From Lithobates sylvaticus (lineage: Eukaryota; Chordata; Amphibia; Anura; Ranidae), in NCBI GenBank assembly GCA_028564925.1, contig CM053030.1:371592945-371656944 (forward strand): DNA of 64,000 nt, read 5' to 3'. Below the pieces are notes generated by a model, which saw only the letters and a list, made by a program, of their open reading frames with translations, was not told the origin of the DNA and ran no database searches. Positions 11,799-22,241 of the stretch are shown here, piece after piece. The position numbers were made by a program, and so were the translations under genes. Position 1 is the stretch's first letter, and every line of letters begins with the position of its first letter.

Positions 11799-11968
11799 CA
11801 TGGCAGTGGTCGACGCGTTACAGTGTCGTGACGTCAGGACTCCTCCCAACGCAGTGTTTCATCCAATCGAACGTCGTCAGGGGCCCCTGACGACGTTTAA
11901 TTGGAGGAAACGCAGCGATGGGAGGAGTTCTGACATTACGACACTGCAACGTGTCGACCACAGCCATC
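11799..11968. repeat. Palindrome with 85-bp arms, hammerhead-like cores on both strands
   Basis: Two 85-base arms meet at ggggcccc with no spacer and match at most positions, including gtggtcgac, cagtgtcgt, ctcctccca and cgtcgtcaggggcc. Each arm, read outward from the centre, shows CTGACGACGTT, a short degenerate stem, then GAAAC, echoing the hammerhead core order. The sequence just to the right shares a tgctcgtttttatctgatgaa...gtgagtaccc phrase with the PLE 3' end. It is probably a head-to-head pair of PLE terminal repeats. Confidence 0.6.
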
Positions 11969-12240
11969 TTTGTGGTTGGAAACAAATGCTGCTTATACAG
12001 ACTGCTGTCTTTTACATGCTCGTTTTTATCTGATGAAATGTGAGTACCCTGGATTTTTCTTTGAATAAATATGACCCTGGTTTAATAATACTACACCATG
12101 AGGAGTTCCTTCTTTCATATTTTATGCATGCACCTCTGATTATTTGGTGGAACTACAAGACCCAGCCATCTGTGATCTCCATTAATGGTTTTGTGGCTGT
12201 GGATTTATCATGCCTGTTTGACCACCTGTAATTAAGTGGT
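11969..12240 (+). mobile_element. Penelope-like terminal region (probable)
   Basis: The phrase ctcgttttt...tgaaatgtgagtaccc, followed by a T-rich run and aataaatatg, parallels the minus strand at 55425-55500 in the PLE. No coding part was recognised. Confidence 0.4.
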
Positions 12241-12949
12241 CTATTCTTCTTGGTAAGAGGCCTGGTGTGTTGATGTTCGGTGGAGGATAAGTCCGTATTC
12301 AACTAATTTGTATTTCTGTCTACACTGTGGGTGATTCCAGCATTTTCTCCTGCACAAGGACTTTATTTCAAACACTGTGGACTTTTTATTTATAGTGCTG
12401 CATATCATTATATTTTTCATATTCTAAAATTTGTCATGTAAAAGCCAAAAGTGTTGTAGCATTTTTCGCAATCAGTGCAGGCCTCAGTCAGCTTCATTTG
12501 AGTTTGACATACCCGCTCTAACTGGTTATGATTGTTCTATCGTATACAACATTAATATCATACTGGACAGACCCATTTCATAAACTATTTGGAAATTGCA
12601 ATGATGCTCTATGCTGGTTGGCAGAAACTGGGCTAATATGGGAATATGGTACATACAGCTGTCTTTTGTGCTCCAAGGTCCGTCTAATTCAAGCAGACTG
12701 ACAAAAAGAGTATGGCAGCTATCACATAGTTATGCTCTTCATATTAATAATTCTTTTACATATATATTTCTTTTATTTTGTAAAGGCCACTGCATCATTT
12801 ATAGAATTTGTAACCTTCAGTGTGTAGGTAAGAGATATGCTCTGTACCAAAAAGAAACAGCAGATGCATACCACTTGGTTATGTTAGTTTATTGTGCTTG
12901 TTATTCTGACTACAAGTATCTGTCATTCTAGCTTGTGTTTAGGGGGCTC
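12241..12949. other. Unclassified AT-rich sequence
   Basis: An open frame at 12611-12931 contains IIYRICNLQCVGKR, faintly like a GIY-YIG core, but the match is too weak to call. Nothing else was recognised. Confidence 0.3.
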
Positions 12950-13447
12950 TTAAAGCAGAGTTCCACCCAAAAGTGGAACATCCACTTTAAGCACTCCTCG
13001 CCTGCTGACATGCCACATTTAGCATGTCATTTTTTTTTTTGGGGGGGGGGGGGGAGTGTACCTTCTTTGTAGTGGGACTTCCTGTCCCACTTCCTCCTTC
13101 CTCTTTTTGGATGCCTAGGCGACTCCTCCCCTCCCCCTAGGAGGCCCCTCCCTGCCAGCGATCTTCTAGGGCACAACACAGGTCCCAGAAGTTTGGCTGG
13201 CTAATAGCAGAGCACAGCACGACTCGCTCATGCGCAGTGCACGCCCGGCCGTGAAGCCTTAAGCTGTCATGGCTGGGTGCCCACAGTTGCTATGACGGCG
13301 CCGAAGAGGGGGAGAGGAGCGAGGCTTCGGGTGGCCGCATCGCTGGACCGTGGGAAAGGTAAGTGTCTTTTATTAAAAGTCAGCAGCTATGCTTTTTGTA
13401 GCTGCTGACTTTTAATAAACAAAAAAATGGGTGGAACTCCGCTTTAA
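12950..13447. mobile_element. TTAA-target MITE, 'GGAGTTCC' family
   Basis: TTAA at 12950-12953 and 13444-13447 flank near-perfect 16-bp inverted ends (AGCAGAGTTCCACCCA left; AGCGGAGTTCCACCCA right, reversed). The interior carries a T11-G15 run near 13030 and the gtcagcagct...agctgctgactttt palindrome shared with 3631-4086. Confidence 0.85.
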
Positions 13448-13565
13448 AGAAGGGCATTTGCCCATTGGTTGACTGCTAGGAAGGCAAACTAAATTGCGGT
13501 CCAGTGTGTCCCGAAGGCAGCTGAGTGCCTATATTGGCTTGCAATCACCTGGGTAGCTCTGTGAC

Positions 13566-14031
13566 TTAAAGTGGTTGTAAAGGTTCAAGCCTTTTTACCT
13601 TCATGGAGCAGCCCATCCAGCCTTCCCTTATATTTACTTAAGCCCCATCTCGATCCAGCAATGTGTACGAGAGCAGCGGCTCTCCCGACTATCTTCCTCC
13701 TCATTGGCTGGGACAGCAGCAGGAGCCATTGGCTCCTACTACTGTCAACCACAGCCAGTGGGCCAATGAGGAGAGCGGGGTGAGGCCGAGCCACACTCTG
13801 TGTGTGAATAGACACACAGAGCAGCAGCTCAGGAGTGAGCCTGCTCGGTGCCCCTATAGCAAGCTGCTAGTTATGGGGGCCCTCGGCAGGGGGGAGGGGC
13901 TAGGAGCACCAGCGGGGACCCGAGAAGAGGAGGATCAGGGCTGCTCTGTGCAAAACTACTGCAATAGAGCAGGTAAGTATGACGTGTTTGGTATATTAAG
14001 GAAAAACAATCTGCTTTTAATAACCCCTTAA
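13566..14031 (+). mobile_element. TTAA-target MITE, 'TTAAAGTGGTT' family
   Basis: It starts TTAAAGTGGTTGTAAAGG and ends at TTAA 14028-14031, with TAAGGGGTTATTAAAAG as the reversed right end. It matches 2415-2862 in opposite orientation, including gctctgtgcaaaac and gagcaggtaagta. A second copy follows at once and shares its TTAA. Confidence 0.7.
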
Positions 14032-14330
14032 AGGGGTTGTAAACCCTTGTATTTTTTCACCTTAATGCATTCTATGCATTAAGGTAAAAAAACTTCTGGC
14101 AGTGACCGGCCCCCCCGCCCCCCCCACCCCTGTTTACTTACCTGAGCCCCGTAATTCCCTCAGCGGAGACACGCTCTCCCTTTCTGCACGGGGTCCTGGC
14201 TCTTGATTGGATAGAGTGATAGCAGAGCAGCCATTGGCTCTGGCTGATTGGTTTATAGGACCCAGGGCAGCCTAGAAACCAATTATCAGCTTGTTAAGAT
14301 TAAGGTTAAGGTTAATTCCAGCTGCCCCCG
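14028..14330 (+). mobile_element. Second TTAAAGTGGTT-family MITE copy, right end unclear
   Basis: It starts TTAAAGGGGTTGTAAACCC and then shows the taatgcattctatgcatta hairpin seen in the 2415-2862 copy. The right boundary fades before the minisatellite. Confidence 0.6.
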
Positions 14331-14477
14331 CCTGCCATTCAGAACTGCACAGCCTGCCGCTCTTCACTCTGCTAAGAATGACAGCAGCCCAAGCTTGGGG
14401 GGAAAGCTGCCTCCTGCTCACAGCTCCTGCTCTCCTCTGTATGAGTAAAATAAATGAGCAGATGACATCACTGTGAA

Positions 14478-15372
14478 GGCTGTGATGGGAAAGGGGGAGC
14501 ACTGCTGTGGACCTGAAATGGGAGGGAGAACACCACTGTAGGGGCAGTCATGTGAAGGGGGGCTGGGGTGTGAGTGGGGGCAGAGGACAGTACTGTGGGG
14601 CAGTGATGTAAAGGGGGGGCAGAGGACATCACAGTAGGGGCAGTAATGTGAAGGGGGGACAGAGGACACTGCTGTTGGCAGTTAATGTGAAGGGGGGGAC
14701 AGAGGACATCACTGTGTGGGCAGTAATGTGAAAGGGGGACAGAGGATACCACTGTGGGGGGTAATATGAGGGGGGACAGAAAACACTGCGGTGGGGAGGT
14801 AATGTGAAGGGTGGCAGAGGATATCAATGCAGGGGGGTAATGTAAAGGGGGGACAGATGACATCACTGTGGGGGCAGTAATGTGACAGGGGACAGACGAC
14901 ACCGCTGTGGGGGCAGTAAAGGGGGGGCAGAGGACATCGCTGTGGGAGGTTAATGTGAAGGGGGGACTGAGGACATTGCTGTGGGGGCAGTAATGTGAAA
15001 GGGCGACAGAGGATACCACTGTGGGGGATAATATGAGGGGGGACAGAAAACACTGCGGTGGGGAGGTATGTGAAGGGGGGCAGAGGATATCAATGCAGGG
15101 GGGTAATGTAAAGGGGGGACAGAGGACACCGCTGTGGGGGCAGTAAAGGGGGGGGCAGAGGACATTGCTGTGGGAAGTTAATGTGAAGGGGGGACTGAGG
15201 ACATTGCTGTGGGGTCAGTACCGTGAAGGGGGGCAGAGGACACCGCTGTGGGAGGGGGGTGACATAAGGGGGGCTGTGGACACTGCTGTGAATGGAGGGC
15301 AGTGTGATGTGAAGGTGGGCTGAGGACACTGCTGTAAAGGGGAAACTGATGTGAAGTGGGAATCGTGATATG
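14478..15372. repeat. G-rich minisatellite with higher-order structure
   Basis: About twenty diverged units of roughly 40 bases fit a pattern like gacagaggacaNcNctgtgg, then gggcagtaatgtgaagggg. A longer block is duplicated: the stretch from the 'accactgtggggg' unit at about 14748 recurs at about 15013, implying a higher-order period near 265 bases. Long opposite-strand open frames here, rich in Pro, Ser, Cys and His, are by-products of the repeat and not genes. Confidence 0.9.
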
Positions 15373-15539
15373 CCGTAGCGGGGGGGGGGGGCAAAAGAGC
15401 TAATGAAAGAATGGGATTGTGATTTAAGAGAATAGGGCTGTGATGGGAAGGATCTGAGTTATCACACAATTATGCGATTTGGACAAATTTTACTGATTGC
15501 ACCTCTGTGAATTTTAATTCGGTACCCCTGATCTAAACC

Positions 15540-16800
15540 ATCACTTCAGCCAGTTTTACACAGGAAACATTTGTACAATGGTGGAAATGTAATATTTTTT
15601 CCTCTACGCACAATTTATATTCAAGGACTGACTTAGTAGACAAGTGCATTCTTAAAATAGTTACCAACTCAGTGATTAATATCACATGGTTGGATCATGC
15701 CTCCATTACCGTTACGGAGAATCAACCATCTACACCTAAAACTCTTTGGTGAAACAATCTATACATTATGAAACTGCCTCAGAATGCCGGAGTTCAGAGT
15801 TCTTCCATTTCAACGTTTCATCAGTATCAGACCCCTTTGGACTTTTTTTAAATTGAGTGCTTAGGCTAAAAGATAGAGGTCACAACAGCCATATCAAATC
15901 TTAACCAAAATGTACACTCTTAAGACACAAAATAAATTGCGTGCCCACCTTGCCTTATCTAACAAAACTCAGACATGACCTTAAACTTCAGAAACTCAAT
16001 TTGTTTGCCAACAGTCGGGAAAATGTACTTTTACTTAAACAGTAACAAAACAGAGACATTTCTGAACAGACAAGTTAAAAACCAACATTATAAAAATAAG
16101 ATCTCCCACCTTATCCACTCCACAAATAAAACTACAAGAGTTAGCAAACTATTATATCATTTAAAGGAAGATGAGCAAACACCTTAACCCACAGATGAGG
16201 ATATTGCAAACTTTTAGCCACTCCTAAAGCGGAACTACACTGCATCTGTGTACCACAAATCAAAAATGCTATTTATTAAATGTTAATATTGAAAGCAAAC
16301 TCATCCAACAACGTCTCCATGCTTTATTTTGCTGAGAAATCACACCCCCTAGCATTTCTGGCTGTGGCCATCTTGAGTAAGGGCAGATTATTCATTTAGC
16401 ATTTACTTCCTTGAATTCAACTGCCCTTAGCTCAGGCACGCAGACAGGAGAGCATGCTTAGCTCAGAAAATGCCTCCTCCCCTCCCGAAGATTCCTGGGA
16501 TGTATGACATTATTTGCCTAGGCTTGGAAACCGGGAAGTAACTCAAGAAATGTAAAAAACAAAGTTTAAAAAAAGTAAATATGCTATATTTGCTAATGCT
16601 AGCAGCATAAGGATTGAAAATAGTCAATGCTGATTAAGATAATGATGGTCTGCTTTAAGATGCCCCCCTTAACTCTCCTTCAATAACATTGTAAATCAAC
16701 TAAATTAACTTTTCTCCTTACAGGAAAAATTCATAAAGCTATAAATCTTCTCCCTAGTGGTAAATCCCTGGGACTAGAAATTAACAAAGAATTTTTTTTC
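15540..16800 (+). mobile_element. Tx1/L1-like LINE relic, interrupted by a MITE
   Basis: Pieces of ORF2 run in order: an endonuclease end near 15690 (TWLDHASITVT), a linker with KCTFT and FLNRQVKNQHYK phrases near 16030-16090, then after the MITE at 16225-16661 the start of the reverse transcriptase, IHKAINLLPSGKSLG (16728-16775). Frames are broken repeatedly. The RT body, from its first motif on, is absent. Confidence 0.65.
16225..16661. mobile_element. MITE with TAAAGCGGA-type ends inside the LINE
   Basis: The left end CTAAAGCGGAACTAC and the right end, reversed CTTAAAGCAGACC, are short imperfect inverted repeats related to the GGAGTTCC family. LINE coding fragments lie on both sides. Confidence 0.55.
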
Positions 16801-17003
16801 CAAATTATTTTTTTAAATGAGTTTTGTATGAAAAAGATACAAAACAGAGCCAATTGGCTCACTCCGATACAATATAACTATACATTTTAACATTCAAAAC
16901 AATGCCTTACTGACATATGCATTTAGCCAAAGTCAGGAGAAACAGAGTGGACCGTGTACTCAGTGATGCAGTTGGTGATATCTCCTAAGGTGCCAAAGCT
17001 GTG

Positions 17004-17111
17004 CTGAGCAGTATATACCCTGATCTGTGAGGCTAAGCAGTATATACCCTGATCTGTGAGGCTGAGCAGTATATACCCTGATCTGTGAGGCTGAGCAGTA
17101 TATACCCTGAG
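17004..17111. repeat. 29-bp tandem repeat, about 3.7 copies
   Basis: The unit tgagcagtatataccctgat plus ctgtgaggc is repeated with very few changes. It lies just upstream of the PLE relic. Confidence 0.9.
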
Positions 17112-17163
17112 AATTAAACAAATGATATCCAAGTACTGGCATCTCCTCTGCATCAACCCATCT

Positions 17164-18140
17164 TTAACCTCTTCACGTCCGTACTATAGCGGAATGATGG
17201 CTACAGCGCAGACCTACTTTGCCAGGAGGGCATCAACAGACATCCTCCCGTGTTCAAGCGGCCTGCCGCCCCCTGCAGGGCGTGCGCATCGCTCTGTGAT
17301 CAGCGAGTCCATGAGACTCGGCTGTTCACAGATCAAGTAAGGGGTCGATCCCAACTCCTTACCACATGATCAGCTGTCAGCCAATGACAGCTGATCATGT
17401 GATGTAAACAGAGCCGGTAATCGGCTATTTTTTCTCCTCACGCTGATAGCGAGGAGAGAAAGAATCCAATCACCGAAGGCTGTGAGAGGAACATCAGTCC
17501 CAATCGTGGAGAGGCTCGGCAGAGTGACCTGTGCTACCTGCCAGTGCCACCTACCAGTGTCACCCATCAGTGTCCACAGTGCCACCTATAAATGTCACCA
17601 ATCAGTGCCTCATCACCAGTGCTGCCTATCAATGCCACCTACCAGTGCCCATCAGTGCCACCTACCAGTGCCCATCAGTTCCATGTAGTGCCCATCAGTA
17701 CCATTTATCAGTACCCTTCAGTGCCACCCATCAGTGCCACTCATCAGCACAACCTATCAGGGTCAATCAGTGCCACCTCATCAGTGCAGTCTTATCGGTG
17801 CCTATCAGTGTTGCCCATCAGAGTCCATCAGTGCAGCCTCATCAGCGAATATCAATGAAGGAGAATAATTATCTGTTTGCTAAATTTTATAACAAACTAT
17901 GAAACGTGTTTTTTTTTTTTTTTTTTTCTGTCTTTTTTTGTTTGTATAGCAAAAAATAAAACCCCCAGAGCTGAATACCACCAAAAGAAAGCTCCATTTG
18001 TGTGAGAAAAATTATAAAAATTTAATTTGGGTACAGTGTTACATGACCGCGCAATTGTCATTAAAAATGTGAGAGCGCTAAAAGCTAAAAATTGTTCTGG
18101 GCAGGAGGGGGGTTTAACTGCCCAGTAAGCAAGTGGTTAA
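17164..18140. mobile_element. TTAA-target DNA element, 'TTAACCACTTC' family, inside the PLE relic
   Basis: TTAA at 17164-17167 and 18137-18140 flank a 969-base insert with ends CCTCTTCACGTCC and, reversed, CCACTTGCTTACTGG. Removing it with one TTAA restores the PLE reading. Its right third matches 7380-7588. Its middle holds a minisatellite (17530-17860). No transposase was seen. Confidence 0.85.
17530..17860. repeat. Minisatellite of CCATCAGTGCCACCTA-like units
   Basis: Short diverged units of about 10-14 bases (ccatcagtgcc, acctaccagtgcc) are repeated some 25 times within the TTAA element. Open frames through it (Cys/His/Pro-rich) are artefacts. Confidence 0.85.
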
Positions 18141-19262
18141 ATCCTTTTATTTCTGATACTCCATCTATTACATATCGTAGAACAAGGTCTCTTAAAGACC
18201 TTCTTGTTGAAAAGTGAATTCACAGGCGAGTTCAGAAAGGACCTCTGCAAACTCTTGGGAAGGTTTAGGTGTGGTGGATGCGGATACCGCCAATACATGG
18301 ATGTGGGTTCTAACATTAAACTTCCTAATGATAAGATGTTTAGACCTATGCATAACGCTAATTGTAAGACTGTAGGGGTAGTCTATATGCTGCCATGTCA
18401 ATGTGGATGTTTCTATATAGGCAAAACCAAACAGGAATATCACAAAAGAGCCTATAGACACATCCTAAGTATGAAATCATCCAATCCAGACCTTCAATTG
18501 GGAAGGCATGTAAGGGAAATACACGCGGGCAAATTCACGCAAATCAAGTTTTTGATCCTAGATGGGGTACATCCCAATGCTAGAGGTGGTGACTGGAACA
18601 GTCACAGTCCTTCAGTGTGAAACACGCCGGATAGTATCTCTAGAAGCCACCTCCCCTCCTGGCCTCCATGATGTAGTGAGCCATCGCCCCTTCCTAGAGG
18701 ACTTCACATCCGGAGGATGGGAGGAATAGTTTCTCTTTTTGAAGGTTTTTACTCTCTCCCCCTTTTTGTTTCACCTTTCTATATCCCAATCATTTGGGGA
18801 AAATACAGGGGTGTTACTACTGTGGCTATATTATCACTATAAACTTTGCTTTCAGACTCATATGTATTTTTGTATCAGGACATTTTTTGTAAATGATTAC
18901 TTTGGCCATTAGTAACAACGTTTTTCTTCTTTCTGTATGGTCTCTTCAATTATGTTCAGCTTTGTTTCTTCTTTATGCCAATAATGCTATTAGCTGCCCA
19001 CTCTCTTTGGTACTATGAGGTAGGCATTACCCCCTCTTTTCTCCCCCATAGCCTCCATGTGCACGTTCTCATGCCCTCCTGTGTCACAAACAATCATAGC
19101 CAGAACATAGGGTTTTGGTTGGTGGCTGCGCCCCCCCCCCCTCGATTGGTTGCTCCCTACCCAGCGCCTCAAGGGGGTCACTGCAATCTCCCACCATGGG
19201 CCCCTCTTGTTACACGGCATCAGCATGGGCGGGCCTCCTCCGGATTGGCCTGTTCCATGCCT

Positions 19263-19690
19263 GCTTGTCTTTGTTCTGTCAATTTCTCCAACCCATCAGA
19301 AACTCCAACCACATCACTTACGATTTATTTAAACCCCTTAGTAATTGGAGATTTAGACAAACTGGTGTTTGGACACAACACCGGCAACTGAATAGAGTCC
19401 GGTACAGGAGGATTGAGCTGTTTTAAATAGAACAGCGGCTAATGAGGACAAAGTTGTCCCTGCCTCGGAGACGGACATTTTGTTGGCTAGAATCGGAGCA
19501 AAGTAAGAATCTCCACTCATAATATCCTGCACCGGACTCTATTCGGTTGCCGGTGTTGTGTCCAACCACCAATTCGTCAAAAACTCCAATTACTGCTGGT
19601 TTGAAGTTAAGGTTTTGAACCGGAAGTTAAGTTAGTTGGAGTTTCTGATGGGTTGGAGAATTTGACAGAACACGTGTGTGTGCGCTGGTG
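19263..19690. repeat. Long inverted repeat, about 145-bp arms
   Basis: The left arm from ttgttctgtcaatttctcc to gagtccggtacaggagg is matched, reversed, by 19535-19682. Strong blocks are ccaacccatcagaaactcc and acacaacaccggcaac. A spacer of about 120 bases separates them. It follows the PLE 3' region and may be a pair of inverted terminal pieces. Confidence 0.75.
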
Positions 19691-19889
19691 TGTGTGGAGC
19701 GCATGACGCCGCTCCACTTTCTGTTGGTCCCATTGGCCACACGGCGACTATTGACTGCTGCGCGTGCATCATGGCATGGCGCCTATGCACTGGTGCGGAC
19801 ACGCAAGGCCCTGTATAACCTGCCACGACCTGCCATCAGGCAGAGCTGGGCTGGACTAGACATCACACACACTGCAGAGCTTCCAACGA

Positions 19890-20215
19890 GAGGTATCCAA
19901 TGGAATCGCAGAGAGTGGCTGGGAACCTCCTCTTTTTGGTTCCCCCCCACCGGCGCTCCTGGCCCCTCCTCTCTGGCCAGTGCCGCTTCCCATGGGGGCA
20001 CTTGTGAATGTGAGTCCCTCTGTCTGCCACCAGCTTCTTCGTCACTGGCTTTGATTGACAGCACTGGGAGCCAATGGCTCCCGGTGCCCCAGCCCCAGCA
20101 TAGCCAGCGAGACCCAGAAGTGAGGGGAAAAAAGATCTGCAGACATGCACAGCTCTGGATCCAATGAGGTGTCAGGTAAGTAAAGGGGGGCTGAGGGGGG
20201 CATCAAAATGCATAG
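19890..20215. mobile_element. MITE-like segment related to the TTAAAGTGGTT family
   Basis: Blocks such as attgacagcactgggagccaatgg and gaggtgtcaggtaagtaaa parallel 2560-2720 and 13720-13980. The ends are not clear. Confidence 0.45.
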
Positions 20216-20219
20216 AAAG

Positions 20220-20500
20220 TAGGTTGTATGGTTTTCAATGGCATAGTTCACACCAGTGCTTGCAGTTTCAGTGCGTACCAGTAAAAACTGGAACTAGACT
20301 GGACTGTAACGCTGTAAAACGCATCAAAACAGGACTGGAACACACCAAAAATGTACTGGATCACACATGTCCTTATTTAAGGTTAAGAAAAAAGAGGGGG
20401 AAAAATGCACTGGACTGCACTAAGAACGCGTATGCAGAAAAGCATTTGGAACACATCTGGATTGCGTTTCTATGGTGTGTTAACTGGCCCTACAGGAATG
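20220..20500. repeat. Dispersed repeat with AAACGCATCAAAAC blocks
   Basis: Repeated phrases (gttcacaccagtgc, actggactg, aaaacgcatc) resemble MITEs whose ends read GTTCACAC. No exact ends were found. Confidence 0.35.
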
Positions 20501-20504
20501 TCAC

Positions 20505-20702
20505 ATGGGAAGCTGGAGAATCCTCCCACGGTCAAAGAGTGGATCACTACTGTGGGTAATACCCTGTAGGATGGGAAAGATTATTTATCAGCATAGGGGG
20601 ATGCTCGGGAAAGAATGAAAAACTCTGGGATCCATGGTTGGATAAACCCGGGCTTGCTCCGGCGGATCTGGTCAGGCTTCTCGGCTTTCATGCGGGATGA
20701 CA
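20505..20702 (+). mobile_element. Tx1/L1-like LINE C-terminal fragment
   Basis: In one frame PPTVKEWITTVGNTL and KLWDPWLDKPG resemble the tail of Tx1/L1 ORF2, where PP(S/T)..EWI and a final W.PW are common. Stops are present. It is about 200 bases long. Confidence 0.5.
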
Positions 20703-20767
20703 ATTCACAGTATAATTACTATGCTTGGAATAGCCAAATGGTCATGTAATGTTCCTATGTATGTTAT

Positions 20768-22241
20768 GTAGCACCCTGGTGTTTAGGCAGGGTTGCTCCT
20801 AAATTTACCTGCCAGGTATAGCTACTTTGGTCCATTGTTAGGGATCAATTGATTTCACTCTAATGCCCCGTACACACGGTCGGATATTCCGATGGAAAAT
20901 GTCCAATCGGATTATGTTGTCGGAAAATCCGATCGTGTGTGGGCTCTAGCAGGCTTTTTCCGTCGGAATTTCTGCCAGAAAAAATTTGAGAGCAGGATCG
21001 AAAATGTTCCGGCAACAAAATACGATTGGACTTTTTCCGATCGTGTGTAGAGAATTTCGACACACCAAGTGCAACGCATGCTCAGAAGAAATTTGGAGAT
21101 GAAAGCTATTGGCTACTGGCCTCTATGTAGTCCCGTTGTACGTCACCTCGTTTGGAACGATCAGATTTTCGGACAACTTTGTCCGACGGAAATCAGACGG
21201 ATTTTGTGGTCGGAATGTCCGACCGTGTGTACGGGGCATAAGTCTGTAATTGCTGCATTCTCTCTTTTGCCGCTAGGTGGCCGGGAACTTGGTGACATTA
21301 TATACGAGAAGGGCAACCCAAGGTCAGGTTATGGGTATATGGGGTATCTCAGCCAATGGGCAGGGGTTTTCTTAAATCCCTTGGCCTGCTGGGAGAACCT
21401 ATATATTTGGGTGGAGTCAGGTGATCAGTGTTCTGTGCCACCTGGACGGCTGTCTGGGTGGACACGTGTTGTATTGCCTGGACTGTTATGCCAGAGATGG
21501 GGCCTATCCTGGGGACATCTGGCTTCTAGGCTGTCTGAGGACCTATCCACAAGCAAGAGAGCAGTGTAGGGTTGGGATTGTGGATTGCAGTCCAACCAGA
21601 AGTGACGGTTCTGCCGGCCGGAGAACCTGTCGTGGTCGGAGGTAGAGGGGAAGCTGTCGCCACTAAGGGACCATCCACCTTGTTACCGGGGACCACTGTG
21701 AGTAACTGAAGCAAGTACCGAAGCAGTATTCACACCAACTGGGTATCAAGCTAGGGACCCAACCAGAGGAGGTGACACTTGAAGACCAGTCTTGTTTGTC
21801 AAGCCAGGGACCGAGCAGGCCAGTGGGGTGACACTGGAGAGGCATCTTGAGTGCCAAGCTAGGTCCCCAGCAGAGAGGCAGGGGAGACGCTTGAGGAAGA
21901 TACTACAGTGAAGATTGGAGGAGCTCAAGGGATTCAGTGACAGTGATTCATCTAGTCTAGTGAGGGAGATCGGGAGCTCAGTGGGCTGAAGAACTACAAG
22001 AAGTGATTGTAGTGGAAGTGAAGAGGAACCCTCAAGCTTTGTGTTAGGAGACAGTTGCCATAGGAGACAGCATTCCTGCACATGCAGATGGGGTGTCTTG
22101 CTGGATGCCTTTCCCTGCATGGCTGTCCTCCTATCGAAGTCTCGGAGTCTCCCAATTGAACTTGCAACTACCTTAGGGTGTCCTGACCCTAACCCTCTCT
22201 CCCCCAAAAAATGTGTTAAGAGAAATAAACTATCTTCTGCA
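20768..22241 (+). mobile_element. LTR-like repeat (possible solo LTR), split by a ranid TIR element
   Basis: The segment starts TGTAGCACCC and ends ...TCTGCA, with tatatatttggg at about 21400 and an AATAAA signal near 22223, all features of a vertebrate LTR. No internal retroelement genes adjoin it. A TIR element sits inside at 20862-21241. The family is not certain; it could instead be another promoter-bearing repeat. Confidence 0.4.
20862..21241. mobile_element. Ranid TIR element (GCCCCGTACACACGGTCGGA family), copy 1
   Basis: The ends TAATGCCCCGTACACACGGT and, reversed, TTATGCCCCGTACACACGGT are near-perfect inverted repeats. The interior is built of CGGA/TCCG-rich blocks and a gcatgctcagaa...aaagctattggctact core shared with the other five copies. 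It is non-coding. Confidence 0.9.

Larger units (their letters stand above)
17112..19262 (+). mobile_element. Penelope-like element relic: GIY-YIG endonuclease and 3' UTR, split by a TTAA element
   Basis: Coding sequence up to 17164 (SKYWHLLCINPSL) resumes at 18138 with NPFISDTPSITYRR, aligning with KTHWHILRRDTHLEPLLP...VYRR in the PLE at 56452-57315. The rest, to 18620, has a cysteine cluster (RCGGCGY) and a GIY-YIG-like core GVVYMLPCQCGCFYIGKTKQ. Untranslated sequence follows to about 19262. The RT half is missing upstream, so the copy is 5'-truncated. It is old and diverged from the PLE at 54395. Confidence 0.75.

Noticed and set aside
12611-12931. Possible decayed GIY-YIG endonuclease (IIYRICNLQCVGKR)
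   Set aside because: The match is short and lacks the following Arg and Glu-His residues and the cysteine cluster. Chance cannot be excluded.
14418-15469. Several long minus-strand frames (up to 183 codons) rich in Pro, Ser, Cys and His
   Set aside because: They are translations of the G-rich minisatellite. Overlapping frames give similar repetitive peptides, as expected for a tandem array.
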